Shown in pieces: positions 26,481 through 37,125 of a DNA stretch of 64,000 nt; the first letter of the stretch is position 1, and every line of letters begins with the position of its first letter. The stretch is from Boothiomyces macroporosus (taxonomy: Eukaryota > Chytridiomycota > Chytridiomycetes > Rhizophydiales > Terramycetaceae). The DNA lies in the NCBI GenBank assembly GCA_027604185.1, contig JADGKB010000012.1:161487-225486 (forward strand), written 5' to 3'. The notes beneath the pieces were generated by a model, which ran no database searches, had not been told where the DNA came from, and saw nothing but the letters and a program-made list of their open reading frames with translations. Both the position numbers and the translations under genes were made by a program.

Positions 26481-28127
26481 TTATTTGAAATTTGTGTTTG
26501 CGCCTGGGCTTACCAAGTTATTATAGTCACTCAATAGATTCTGGTTTGGGCTAATAGGCTCCAATTTGGTTAAAATCAAATCAGCGTTTTGAATGTTACC
26601 CAATCCGATTCTGGTAAAGAACATTTTGCGTTTGATGTTTAGCGCTTCAAAATACACTTGCTCGGCGGTTTTGGTGGAATACACGCCTTGTCTGACGTTT
26701 CTGATCAATCGATAGAAATCACATACAGCTAACAGACGATCTTTACAATTCAGACAGATTGGGTACCACGAATCTTCTTGCACATCAGTTATTTTGAAAC
26801 GATACTGGTATTTCTCTTCCCTGCCACATGTTGAGCAACCACCAGTATTTGGCAAGACAGGGGTAGTAGAAAGTGCGTTTGATAATCTTTCAAGCATGGT
26901 TTTGTTGAACAATGAAGCACTAGGGGTTGGAGGCTCCTTTTCTAGCGATTGCTGGGAAGCTAATTTGTTTTTTTCATCGCGATCCTCCAATTCTTTAATC
27001 TGCTCTGGTGTCATCTCTTCAATGAAGCAGTGGTTGAGAACGATTGCATCAATAAACTTTTTAGTTGACGTTCTAGGATTCCCTCCGAATCTCAGGCATG
27101 GAGTGACATCGTCTTCAAGAGCGTTTCGCATGAATATCAAATCTCTAAACTTGGTGGCTTTCATATTTGGTCCTTCTTCAAACAGTTCTTTAAAGTGGCT
27201 GAATAGCTGTGGGTCGATTAACTGATCGAGTGAAACTGTAGCCTCTTCGCCCGAAGGCACTTCCACTGGTAAAATTGAAGGTTTTTGTTTTGCTCTTTCT
27301 TGGAGCCATTGTTCTTGTTGAGTTTCCAATTGATTGATCCTAACTCGTAATTGCCGAAGTTCAGCCTGCTCAGTTTGTAGATGCAGCTTTGTTTCTGCCA
27401 ATTGCTTGGCGGTTTGTTGTTGAAGCAGTTGGGCACCATGTCTTTCCCTTGCCTCATTGGCTACCAGTGTGTTTGCTTCTTCAAACAACGATTTGGTCAA
27501 TTCTTCTAGTTCATCTTGTACAGCATCTTTGGAAGTTTGGAGTTCTTTTCTTGCAGCTATTTCCTCAAGAAGCTTTTCACCCATTATCTCCATTTCTTTT
27601 TTCAACTTTGATATTTCATCATTCTTGGAATCAATATCATCCTCCAAGCTTGCTATCTTGGCTCTTAGTCTGCCAACTTCTTCCATCGACTTGTCTTGAG
27701 CCTTCCTAGCTAACTCTAGTTGTGATCGGGCCTGTTCCAGTTCTTTGGTGTAATAATTGCGATCTTGAAAGGCTTTTACGATAGAAGCAAAGTGTCCCTG
27801 GCAAATTTGACATTTTCGAGGATCTGACTTGTTTATTACCTTTCGGCATTCGCAGTTTTTATCTTGTTCTTTCAAATTGACAAGTGTTGGAGGGACATCC
27901 GATAGATTAGACAGTGAACGAGTTCGCGAATCAACAGTAAGTCTGCCCAGGTTGTTGTTGTTGGTATTGCTGGCTGCTCGGGAATGTCCAAGAGGGATAT
28001 TGTCATCCGAGGAGGAGTTGGAGCTGTTCTTTGAAATGGATATAGAGACGCCGGACTCTTGCCTTTTATGCTTCTGTGAAATTGCTTCCAGCTTTCCTTG
28101 AATCCCGATTTCCTTTTCGTTTTCCAT
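26481..28127 (-). CDS. SEC2: Sec2/Rabin-type Rab GEF with coiled coil
   Basis: Single exon, 548 aa. A Ser-rich N-terminus is followed by a small Cys motif (CECRK ... CQICQ) and a long coiled coil, residues ~115-285, containing the Sec2 signature ELEELTKSLFEEANTLVANE. Sec2-type coiled coils open the nucleotide site of Sec4/Rab8 GTPases and drive polarised exocytosis; in flagellates Rabin8 also feeds ciliary membrane traffic. The C-terminal half is globular, with a CxxC pair near CSTCGREEKYQYRFK and a later CLNC, possibly a zinc site. Its ATG is only 21 bp from the divergent UGGT ATG. Confidence 0.87.
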   Translation of the reverse strand: MENEKEIGIQGKLEAISQKHKRQESGVSISISKNSSNSSSDDNIPLGHSRAASNTNNNNLGRLTVDSRTRSLSNLSDVPPTLVNLKEQDKNCECRKVINKSDPRKCQICQGHFASIVKAFQDRNYYTKELEQARSQLELARKAQDKSMEEVGRLRAKIASLEDDIDSKNDEISKLKKEMEIMGEKLLEEIAARKELQTSKDAVQDELEELTKSLFEEANTLVANEARERHGAQLLQQQTAKQLAETKLHLQTEQAELRQLRVRINQLETQQEQWLQERAKQKPSILPVEVPSGEEATVSLDQLIDPQLFSHFKELFEEGPNMKATKFRDLIFMRNALEDDVTPCLRFGGNPRTSTKKFIDAIVLNHCFIEEMTPEQIKELEDRDEKNKLASQQSLEKEPPTPSASLFNKTMLERLSNALSTTPVLPNTGGCSTCGREEKYQYRFKITDVQEDSWYPICLNCKDRLLAVCDFYRLIRNVRQGVYSTKTAEQVYFEALNIKRKMFFTRIGLGNIQNADLILTKLEPISPNQNLLSDYNNLVSPGANTNFK

Positions 28128-28148
28128 CCGTTCAAGATTTGGAAAAAC

Positions 28149-31100
28149 ATGTTACGGACCATCTTCTCAATATTGAGTGCTGTTTACGCATTCAATCCCA
28201 AAGTCAACGTTCATTTAACATCGAAAGATGATTGGATAGCTCCGCCAATGGGGTTGGAGATAGCGTAGTCACTTTTTAACCTCAGACAATTTATAGTGGG
28301 AGAAGGACAGTCGCCTTTCGAGTTTATTGAATGGGCGAAAGCAAACACTTTCTTGGCAAACGAAACAACAGAGAGGCTGTACGACTATTTGTTCACCGAT
28401 AACAAGATTAAGCAATTTGTGGGAAATGATCATGCTGTCGATTTACTTAAAGTTGCGATTGCTACGCATGCGAATGCGCCGTCTGTACAAGCATTTTATC
28501 ATTACTACAAAGAATCAGTTATCGTTGGAAGAAATCTCAAGGACTGCCCTGTGTGGGTAGATTTGGATGGAATCCAGCATTGCGAGCCGTCAAGTTTACC
28601 AGCCAAAATAATCAACAAGAAACTGTATTTAATTTTAATAGTAGGCCAGCATTGTTGGAGTTTGACAATTTTTATTCAAAGAAGCACTCGAATAATATTG
28701 CTATCTTGTACGCGGATGTATACTCACCAGACTACATCCCATTCTACTTCAAATTAAGGGAGCTAGCGGAAGAAGGAGATTTCAATTTTGTTTTGCGATA
28801 TCGCCCATCATCCAACACATATCCAACAATAGCCCTTTCTGGATACGGTGTGGAATTGGCAATAAAGAGCACCGAGTATGCTGTAGTTGATGACCGTGTT
28901 GTGGAAGGTGGTTCAGATGCAGATTTAAGCGTTGAAACCAAGGACGAAGACAGTCTAAATATTTTCAACGAAAAAGAGCCAAAAATTGTAAGAATACCAA
29001 AAGAAGCCATTTCAAGTACTTGCTAGCTAATATTAGATGTTGAGAATAGATTGATTGCATTTGCTGCCAATTCGTCTGACGGATTAGGAGTGTTGACGTT
29101 TGCCAGTCAAAATTTCCCTAAAGTTGCGCACCTTGTTCCAAGTTCACCAAAGAATTTAAAAGAAGTTTCCTCAGTCAGTAGTAGCATTATTGGGACTTTA
29201 ACTGGACTGAACCAAAACTTGTTTTTGAATGGTTTGGCTTTCGATGTTGATTCAATTGACGCTTACACGTTGCTGAACTTGATGAGGTCTGAAAATCAAA
29301 ATATCGCAAAATTGAATGCGCTAGGATTTACAGTATCGGATGCGATAGAGTTGTTTTCGTCTGTTAAACCATCCACTTCAAATTTAGAGTGGGGTGAATG
29401 TTTTGATACGAGGACTCCTAGAGCCATTTGGCTGAATGATTTGGAAAAAGAAGCTCGATATGAAAGATTTCAATCAGGAATCGACAAATTCGCACAACCA
29501 AGTTTTATGGGGCAGTTCAAATTCGTAAGAAAGAATTTCTTTTCTTTCCTATTTCTGCTAGACTTGACTGACGTGTCTCAAGCATCAGAAATTGGCAAGA
29601 TCTATCAAATTATCAGTCAACTGATTCCTGTGAGATTTGGGTTGGTGCCAATCAAATCCTCAAAAATTTCGGATGAACATTGTAATTTAATGCTAATCAT
29701 AGTCAAAATAATAGCTAGTGCTGTTTATGGCATTGCCGAATTACAATCTTATGAAAAAATGGAGCTGTTCCTTAGATCGGTACTTTTCAATTAAATCCAG
29801 TATGTTGGCAAGTTGGTAGCTGGAGGTGATCCTGTTATGTTAATCCAAAAAGTATTCGCTGACGTGGCAGGAACCATATTCAAAAAGTTGGACGAGAAGG
29901 AGTTATATGAGGATTTACAAGAGATCCAAGTTAGATTAGGTATATCCGATGATGGAGGTGTATTCGCAAATGGTGAATATTTTTCGCTTGAAGGGGTAAT
30001 CATTGCATTAATGGCAGGACTGGGCTAGAGGTGCAGTTCAAACGTATTTCAAAATGTTGGATTATCTTCAAAAGATTGTTCTTGCAAAGAAAATCACCAA
30101 CGACCACTCCGTTTATGATCATTTTATGGATATGCCAAACGTTTATGCTAAACGTAACCAATTAATTTTTTCTCCAGAAGAAGAATTAGTATTTGTTGAT
30201 TTTGGAACTGATAAAAAGATCTTGGAAGGACTAGAATGGCACTACGGTACGTCAAAGCTGACAGTAGGGCCAGAGGAAGATAAAACTACCTATATTTCAA
30301 TGGTAATTTTTGCAAACTTGGACACAAAGCAAGGTCTTGAAATCGCTATTTCGAGCTTGAAGATGGTCGAAGAGGACTCTGAAGTTCGTGCCACTATCGT
30401 AAATACTTCACCGTCTTCAGAAAGTTCTTTGGTTGATAAAATCATTGGTGATGGTTTGAAAGTTAAAGACCTCATTCAAAAACTGGAATCATCTGGTTTA
30501 GGTGAAAAATCGACTTTTGTGAAAAATATTGAAACCATTGATGCTTTACTTTCGATTGCTGGGTTTTCAAAGGGCCAAAATGGCATTGTTATTAATGGTC
30601 GAGTGTTGGGTCCTTTTACCGAATCAAATATTTTTGACAAGGACGATATTCACACTTTAGTTGGGTATGAATACAACCAAAGAGCTGCCAATATTGGTAA
30701 CGCAGTGTTAGGATTCTTTGTAGATAAGGAGTTGGATCGCCAGCAATTATCAGATATAATTCTCCTTACCAGTGCAATCTTAAACAAATACACATCATCT
30801 CTCAAACGTAAATACAACCGAATTAGCATGACCAACTATCTTTTATTTGCCGACAAACCAAAGTAAGATTGAACTAACATTGTTTCTTTTCCTTTGGCGA
30901 CAGGTCTAATAGCCCCTTCCAATTTCTTGCCACGGTTCAACCATTAACAACCACAGGACAAAAAATATTGAGTATGCTGTCAAAGTTCAAGAGAATTCCA
31001 GGTGTTGCAATTGATGTATTGGCTGCTGGCACTCCCCAAGAAACTGAAGATATTCCTCTTAAAAGGTTTTATCGATTCAACTTTGAGACCGCTCCCCAAT

Positions 31101-32672
31101 TTGATAAAGAAGGGTAACTATTGTTTGATATAGATCATTAATCCCAGCAACTACCTTTTTTTCAAAGATTCCAACCTCTTCTTTGCTAACATTGGGAATG
31201 GATGGTAGTTTTTACTAAAAATAGTTCCTGGCTCTTGGTTGGTTCGCCCAAAGAAATCCATATACGATTTAGATAACATAAAGATGTCTTCAGTACCAAA
31301 GAATTCAAATCTTTTTGCCGAATTTTCGCTTGAATCGATTCTTGTGGAGGGTAATCATTGTTTTATATAGGACATGCAATGGATGTTCAAACAAAAGCTG
31401 CCCCTCGCGGTTTACAATTTGTTTTAGGGACTGATTCTCAACCAACCCTTGCAGAAACTATTACTATGGCAAACTTGGGATACATTCAATTGAAGGCAAG
31501 CCCTGGTGCTTGGATCTTAAGTATAAGAGAAGGAAAATCGTCCAAAGTCTATAGCTTGTCCCACATTGGCAACTCCAAGAGTCCTATCGTGATTGTAAAC
31601 TCGTACGAAGGTATCACAATTCGTCCAAAGGTGTCAAAGAAACCTGGGATGGAGGATGTTGATGTATTGGACGGAGAACAAAATTCTGGTGGCAGTCTTT
31701 GGAGCTCTATTAAGAACAAGTACATTTTACTAATTAAGGATTATTGGATCAAAGAAATCTGAAACCATAAATGTCTTTTCGGTTGCATCTGGGCATTTAT
31801 ATGAGCGCTTCTTGTCAATTATGATGCTGAGTGTAAAGAGACAAACCAATAGTCCCGTAAAGTTTTGGTTGATTGAAAACTTTTTATCCCCGTCATTCTT
31901 GGTATTCCCCTTTTAATCACAGGAATTCTTACCTCACCTAAGTAAAGCATTTGATTTTGAATATGAATTAGTCACCTACAAGTGGCCACACTGGCTCCGC
32001 AAGCAAACAGAGAAGCAGCGTATAATTTGGGGCTACAAGATTCTATTCTTGGATGTTATTTTCCCCCTTTCAGTAGAGAAAATTATTTTTGTTGATGCCG
32101 ATCAAGTTGTCCGTGCTGATTTGAAAGAGTTGGTAGATATGGACCTTAACGGTGCTGTATATGGGTATACTCCATTCTGTTCATCAAGAACGGAAATGGA
32201 TGGGTTTAGATTTTGGAAGAGTGGTTATTGGCAACAGCATTTAAATGGAAGACCATATCACATTTCTGCCCTATATGTAATTGATTTGGTGAAATTCCGA
32301 GCAGTTGCTGCTGGAGATCGTTTAAGACAACAGTACCACGCTCTTAGTGCGGATCCAAACTCACTTTCCAATCTGGATCAAGACCTGCCAAACAATATGA
32401 TTCATGAAATTCCAATATTTTCATTGCCTCAAGACTGGCTTTGGTGTGAAACTTGGTGTTCAGATGAATCTTTAAAAACTGCCAAGACGATCGATTTGTG
32501 CAACAACCCTCTAACAAAAGAACCAAAGCTGCAAAGAGCCAAACGTATTCTTCCTGAATGGGAGGGTTATGACCAGGAAATCCAACATGTTCGGGACACT
32601 GTGGTCAATATTGAAGCAACCCAGCAAGATTCCAGTTCAATGAACGAGCAAATTGTCAAGGATGAATTATAA
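28149..32672 (+). CDS. UGGT: UDP-glucose:glycoprotein glucosyltransferase (ER folding sensor)
   Basis: Twelve exons: 28149..28264, 28286..28624, 28645..29015, 29037..29779, 29801..29995, 30018..30862, 30904..31113, 31134..31204, 31225..31350, 31371..31719, 31739..31901 and 31923..32672, 1425 aa. Ten introns are 19-22 nt; the one at 30863-30903 is 41 nt with a pyrimidine tract. N-terminal signal peptide ([14 protein letters not shown]), thioredoxin-like folding-sensor region, then the catalytic GT24 domain: [46 protein letters not shown] (DxD), YGYTPFCSS and [11 protein letters not shown]. It ends KDEL, an ER retrieval signal. It reglucosylates misfolded N-glycoproteins for calnexin-cycle retention. 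The mannosidase at 52152 acts in the same pathway. Confidence 0.96.
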
Positions 32673-32681
32673 TAAAACCTT

Positions 32682-32930
32682 TTATTGATATCTTTGATTA
32701 ATATGTATTTTGGTTTCAAATTTGGAACCTGGCTCCACCGTATCTCCATCTTGGAAGGGATCAGCAATATGTTTAGTATGACGCGGCTCGTTTCTTGAAG
32801 GCAAAAAATCCTGTATGGTTTGATTGAACGACAATGCGTAAGGGTGTTGCTTCGCTCCAGGGTGTGTGTGGTATTCTTTTGTGAAAAATGGGTTCACTTG
32901 CTTTTCAACCAACTGCTGGAAACTTAACAT
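32682..32930 (-). CDS. Small protein of unknown function
   Basis: Single exon, 82 aa from ATG 32928-32930 (MLSFQQLVEKQVNPFF). No family recognised. It is rich in His, Gln and Pro and has no hydrophobic segment. It fills the space between UGGT (stop 9 bp away, convergent) and the kinase (ATG 15 bp away, divergent). The coding call rests on the open frame in a very tightly packed interval. The short basic/amphipathic start could be a mitochondrial signal, but that is weak. Confidence 0.5.
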   Translation of the reverse strand: MLSFQQLVEKQVNPFFTKEYHTHPGAKQHPYALSFNQTIQDFLPSRNEPRHTKHIADPFQDGDTVEPGSKFETKIHINQRYQ

Positions 32931-32945
32931 TTTTGATTTGGAAAA

Positions 32946-34004
32946 ATGAAAACCATATTTCAACAAGCACAAGAATATTTACAAAGAGATCCGACATACA
33001 CAAGGAGAAGCTCCCCGGATGCGCTGGACGTAGAAATTGAAAATTTCTGTTCAATAGTTCATGCGAATTTGAACGGAGAAACATTTCCAAACATCCCAAT
33101 ACCTTCTGAAGACAAAGATCCTGAATTTGTAGAAAAGTATCCTACGTATACGATAACAAAGTTTCTTGGGAAAGGACAGGCAGGATCGGTGTTCTTGGGA
33201 GAGAGCGATGATGGAGAGCCGCTGTTTGCTATTAAAATAATACAGCTGGGAAGTGCCGTAGGGGTTGGACTACCTAGAAGGAGAACTTTTCTAATTTACC
33301 AGAATTTGCTACAGACTATCCAACATAAATATATTAATCCTTACATTGGCTGGACAGTGGTAGAGAACGAAGCCCACGTTTACACCAGATACTGTAATGA
33401 AGGGCAACTGTTCAAGAAAATTCACCAGAACGAGTCGGATAAAGGGATTAAGGATATGGAAAAAGTTAGAAAATACACCAGACAGATTACAGAAGGATTA
33501 TTCTACCTTCACTCTCATGGGATTGTTCACAGGTTTGTATTTTTGACCAGTAGGGATATAAAGACAAATAATATCTTGATGCACAATGGAGATTGCTTTA
33601 TTACAGATTTAGGCTCTGCTAGACTTCACCAACCTTGTTGCGACAAGGTTCATCAACCCAAAATGTCCGGAACGGCTGCATATTGTCCTCCAGAAGCAGT
33701 ATGCGGTAAAATTCAATATGAGCATAGCGCAGAGGACATCTGGAGTCTCGGCTGTTGTGTATATGAAATGGTACTGGGAAAAGTTCCTTGGGAAGAATGT
33801 GATAACACATTTGCAATTTATTATGCCCTTGGCCAAATGATGACTACAAACGATAACCCATTACTTGAAGAGGCTAAGAACAGTGGTCTTTTCACACGCG
33901 ACGCTATTGCATTTTTAGAACTTTGTTTAGCTGTTGATCCACACAATCGACCAACTACTCATGAATTGTTAAGACATCCGTTTATTAATTTAAATTTAGA
34001 ATAA
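32946..34004 (+). CDS. Ser/Thr protein kinase, STE11/MEKK-like
   Basis: Exons 32946..33532 and 33554..34004, 345 aa. Kinase domain from about residue 68: GKGQAGSV (glycine loop), AIKIIQL (Lys), HRDIKTNNILM (catalytic loop), TDLGSA (DLG in place of DFG), GTAAYCPPEA (activation end), DIWSLGCCVYEM. HRDIK forms only when the 21-nt intron 33533-33553 is removed; left in, it would add seven residues without a stop. This intron starts GTTTGT. The stretch around GSAVGVGLPRRRTFLIYQ (about 33249-33303) is unlike the family and may hide another in-frame intron. The N-terminal 65 residues have no known domain. The STE-type call rests on the activation loop and the LG..VYEM style. Confidence 0.85.
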   Translation: MKTIFQQAQEYLQRDPTYTRRSSPDALDVEIENFCSIVHANLNGETFPNIPIPSEDKDPEFVEKYPTYTITKFLGKGQAGSVFLGESDDGEPLFAIKIIQLGSAVGVGLPRRRTFLIYQNLLQTIQHKYINPYIGWTVVENEAHVYTRYCNEGQLFKKIHQNESDKGIKDMEKVRKYTRQITEGLFYLHSHGIVHRFVFLTSRDIKTNNILMHNGDCFITDLGSARLHQPCCDKVHQPKMSGTAAYCPPEAVCGKIQYEHSAEDIWSLGCCVYEMVLGKVPWEECDNTFAIYYALGQMMTTNDNPLLEEAKNSGLFTRDAIAFLELCLAVDPHNRPTTHELLRHPFINLNLE

Positions 34005-34026
34005 AATGGGACAATTTTTGTGCAGT

Positions 34027-35688
34027 TTATTGGAAACCTATCAGCGCTCTTACTCTTTTGGTTAATCTGAACGGCACATTGGCAGCAATGTCTGCACGAT
34101 GCAACTGCTTGAAAATTTCATTGTCATAGCGGGAGGTTGGATCTGCGGTCCATGTCTTACCGTCTGTCAATCTGTAAGAAGCTTCTTGATAGTTATATCC
34201 CACCCGTTCTTGAATCACTAACGCTGGATCTTTTGATGTATGGTAGATGTGAGCGCTCCATACTCCATCTAAAGAGTTGTGGAAACCACCATTAATGCCT
34301 AATCCTTGGGGCCAATATGGATTCTGTAGAGCATCTCCAATTGGAATAACCATCATGGATTCATAGTCGCTATTGATAGAATCAAAGTACTTGTATGGCT
34401 CCGAGCATGAACCTCTGCATGAAAAATCAAATATTTGGGTGCCATTCTTTTTGCGGAATGGAGCTTGACTTGGGATTCCAACAGCATTGGCAATCATTCG
34501 ACCCATTTCGTATAGTTTATCAACATTGACATTATCAGGCTGCAAACTTTCAAAAACAGTGTCCTTGACTTCCTTTATAACCCCAAAATTTTGTAAAAAG
34601 GCACATTTTGTAGTAGCAGCCAAGAAATGGTTTTTCGTTCCACGCATATATTCCAAATTTTCCAGTTCAAGGCCGCTATCAAAAATTGGGCCAAGCGGTC
34701 CTTCTCTCCACTTTGCAGCCATTCGAGTAACTACAAATTCTTGCATTTTTGTTTCGGGGCCAGTCGTGTTCAAGAAATCCATATTGACTACAATGCCAAT
34801 GGCTTGGGCCAACCGAAACAGTTTTCTATGAAAGCCAAGGTTTCTAATCAGACGCGATGATTGCCCTTCCGCTACGTACAAGTGATTGAATTCCACAAAC
34901 CGTGCGGATTTTAGCAATTCAGGACTGTGTTTGAACTCTGCTCGTGAAATAGCACCCTCTGCAGATATTGCTGCCTCTCTGTAGTTTACTAGATTGATTT
35001 TTTCATGCTGAGAAACATCCGCTTCTCCAGGCTTTAACGCCAATTCAGCAAGATCAGTCTGGAACAAGTCTGGCTGTTTCAAAAATGCCCTAGCTTCTGC
35101 TTCTGGTAAAACCCAGGCTCTCCATTTACCTGGGGAACTATTTGGAAGAGAAACTGCAGGATCCAGTATTCCACACACCCCGTGGCTAAAGTGAACTTCC
35201 ACACCAAGAAGCAATGATACTTTCAACAGGAACAGTTGTAGCTCGTTAGTTCCAATATGCAAATTCCCACCGTATACTTTGAAAGATGGCACAAATATTT
35301 TGATCCCCAAGGATGCAAGATCGTTTGCTGTTGATTCCCAAGTTTTCAAGATGTTGTGTCTACTACAGTCTGATCGCAATTCGTAAACTGTAACTTGATA
35401 TCCTAACAGAGCACATTCGACAGCCGATCTTAGTCCACACGGCCCAGCTCCAGAAACCAATACTTTAGCAGGTTCTTTGCAACAAAGATGGGAAGCCAGG
35501 CGAATTCGTGCATCCAACTGATTAAAGATGGTCCTGCTAGAATATGGAACTATAGGAAGAAGGATGTTCTTTAACTGTTCATAAGTTCCATTATCGGTAT
35601 GCGATCGCATCAAGTCCATAACTTCAATTGTTCGAATAGCTGATTCACACGTAAGGAATTCTTTAAATAGAGTGAGCAAGTCTGACAT
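34027..35688 (-). CDS. MICAL-family FAD monooxygenase, stand-alone
   Basis: Single exon, 553 aa from ATG 35686-35688 (an upstream in-frame ATG at 35784 would add 32 residues). The N-terminus matches the MICAL monooxygenase start. The FAD dinucleotide fold is clear: VLVSGAGPCGLRSAVECALL, then HNILKTWESTANDLASLGIK, LQLFLLKVSLLLGVEVH and, near the end, GDALQNPYWPQGLGINGGF. MICALs use FAD and NADPH to oxidise actin methionines or make H2O2 and so break down F-actin. The CH, LIM and Rab-binding domains of animal MICALs are absent; the protein ends soon after the catalytic domain. MICAL is best known from animals, so its presence here is notable. Substrate is inferred. Confidence 0.85.
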   Translation of the reverse strand: MSDLLTLFKEFLTCESAIRTIEVMDLMRSHTDNGTYEQLKNILLPIVPYSSRTIFNQLDARIRLASHLCCKEPAKVLVSGAGPCGLRSAVECALLGYQVTVYELRSDCSRHNILKTWESTANDLASLGIKIFVPSFKVYGGNLHIGTNELQLFLLKVSLLLGVEVHFSHGVCGILDPAVSLPNSSPGKWRAWVLPEAEARAFLKQPDLFQTDLAELALKPGEADVSQHEKINLVNYREAAISAEGAISRAEFKHSPELLKSARFVEFNHLYVAEGQSSRLIRNLGFHRKLFRLAQAIGIVVNMDFLNTTGPETKMQEFVVTRMAAKWREGPLGPIFDSGLELENLEYMRGTKNHFLAATTKCAFLQNFGVIKEVKDTVFESLQPDNVNVDKLYEMGRMIANAVGIPSQAPFRKKNGTQIFDFSCRGSCSEPYKYFDSINSDYESMMVIPIGDALQNPYWPQGLGINGGFHNSLDGVWSAHIYHTSKDPALVIQERVGYNYQEASYRLTDGKTWTADPTSRYDNEIFKQLHRADIAANVPFRLTKRVRALIGFQ

Positions 35689-36037
35689 TATAATTTTCGA
35701 ATAACTGGAATTGTAAATATTTATACTAGCAGTGTGGCAAAATGTGTTTAAAGGGGAATAACTTCGGATAAATTTTGCCGACAACCATTAATGACATTGG
35801 AGGATATTCTGCAGATATATTTGCGCCAGAGTTCAAGGAGTCGTGTTAGAGTCGAGTGGAAGCATCAGTGCGATGTATATCTGCGAATTTACGTGACTCC
35901 ATATTCACGAAAAGAAATTACACCAATTAGGCTAGCTATTGCAAATAACCGTATGGTTAAGCCTTAATTGCCATTATACTGGTGGATGATCCTTATTGTA
36001 TGATGTCATCAGACTTTAAAATCGTACTTCGCGAAAA
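35689..36037. promoter_or_regulatory. Divergent promoter region (MICAL-like / WW gene 1)
   Basis: 349 bp with no gene recognised. GCCACACT occurs on the minus strand (35732-35739, seen as AGTGTGGC), the core of a motif shared with other promoters here. A palindrome TGATGTCATCA (36001-36011), CRE/ATF-like in shape, lies 26 bp before the WW gene ATG. Confidence 0.4.
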
Positions 36038-36617
36038 ATGCAATTGGCCGGAGATTTTATAGCTCAATGGGACGAATTTCACAAAAGATATTATTATTTC
36101 AGTATGAAAATTGCTTACAATAGATAAAACGACAGGAACATCCACTTGGGAAAAGCCGACCGCTAAAAGAGTAAAACCTCTAATTAAGAGATCATCACTT
36201 GAGTTGATTTTGAATCCAATGGATATGCACGTAGACGTACCTACCCATACCAGCAATGTGAAAGAAGAAGTAAAGCAATTGATTATGGAAAGTAACTACA
36301 ACCGCCCGGCCAGGGATAGAGCCAGATTAAACAATCGGCCAATACCTCCTGGGATTCACAATTACTCACTACCGAATTATCCAAATATGTATCCTTTTAC
36401 AAAACTACCGAATCGGTCAGGGTTTCCTCAATCAAAAGCATTCGGCTCCTCAAATTCGCGTAGCATTTCACATGTGCCTTTAAATCCTGAATATAACTAC
36501 CATTATTACTACTACAAATCGTATCCTAATTTATCTGCAGCCGTAAACTTTCGTGATCCGAATGTAAATTTCAGCCATTGGACTCAACAGCGCCATCCAT
36601 CTAATAAACTATTATGA
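36038..36617 (+). CDS. WW-domain protein 1 with low-complexity tail
   Basis: Exons 36038..36101 and 36124..36617, 185 aa, one 22-nt intron. The WW domain is at residues ~10-35: FIAQWDEFHKRYYYFNK then TGTSTWEKP. Both signature Trp residues, the aromatic YYY patch and the final Pro are present, and the domain is made only by removing the intron. WW domains bind Pro-rich motifs such as PPxY. The tail is rich in Asn, Pro, Tyr and Ser (NYHYYYYKSYPN) and basic. Gene 2 at 37126 is a tandem paralogue with an intron at the same position. Confidence 0.78.
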
Positions 36618-37125
36618 GGTAAATTACCAATTTATTGTCATTTAAATTGAAATTCTACACACATCGTTACAGAACTTATGCACCTATTATATCTAAAATA
36701 CTGGAGATTTAAATGACGGAGGGTCGGAATATAGTAGACATTATCCAATGCTACCCAGGAGTCTTTTGAAATCAAACATTTGAAGCAAATGTAAATCTTT
36801 GAGTTATCGCTCGTTGTGCTAATGCTACATCACCCTGACACGTCACCTATTGATTATAGTTGGCCAATCAGCACGCTACTCTAATCATGTTACCCCGAAT
36901 TGGTAACTCAACATCACGGGTTTGCTCAAATGCTTAATAAAGCAATAAAAGGTAAAGCGACAAAGCGATTTTTTATTAGTTACAGCACTAGTTAGATCTA
37001 GCATGGTTGCCTTAATCAATTTATTTTTTGTTGGTGTGGCATAATCGATGACCTCAACAATCTATCGCGTCATTCATTGTTCGATAGTGATTTGACTTTC
37101 CTAATTGTTTCTACAAACCTTTAAA
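36618..37125. promoter_or_regulatory. Intergenic region between the two WW genes
   Basis: 508 bp without a recognised gene. It contains a CCAAT motif inside TTGGCCAATCA (36860-36870) and an imperfect inverted pair TGACACGTCA (36836-36845). It presumably holds the WW gene 2 promoter. No repeat of the flanking genes is visible. Confidence 0.4.

Noticed and set aside
28553..28640. Apparent frameshift in UGGT near the CPVW segment
   Set aside because: The frame change is explained by a normal 20-nt intron at 28625-28644; the GTAG at 28558 is not needed as a donor.
35689..35784. Upstream start for the MICAL-like gene adding 32 residues
   Set aside because: The extra part does not resemble the family N-terminus, which begins at the ATG 35686-35688.
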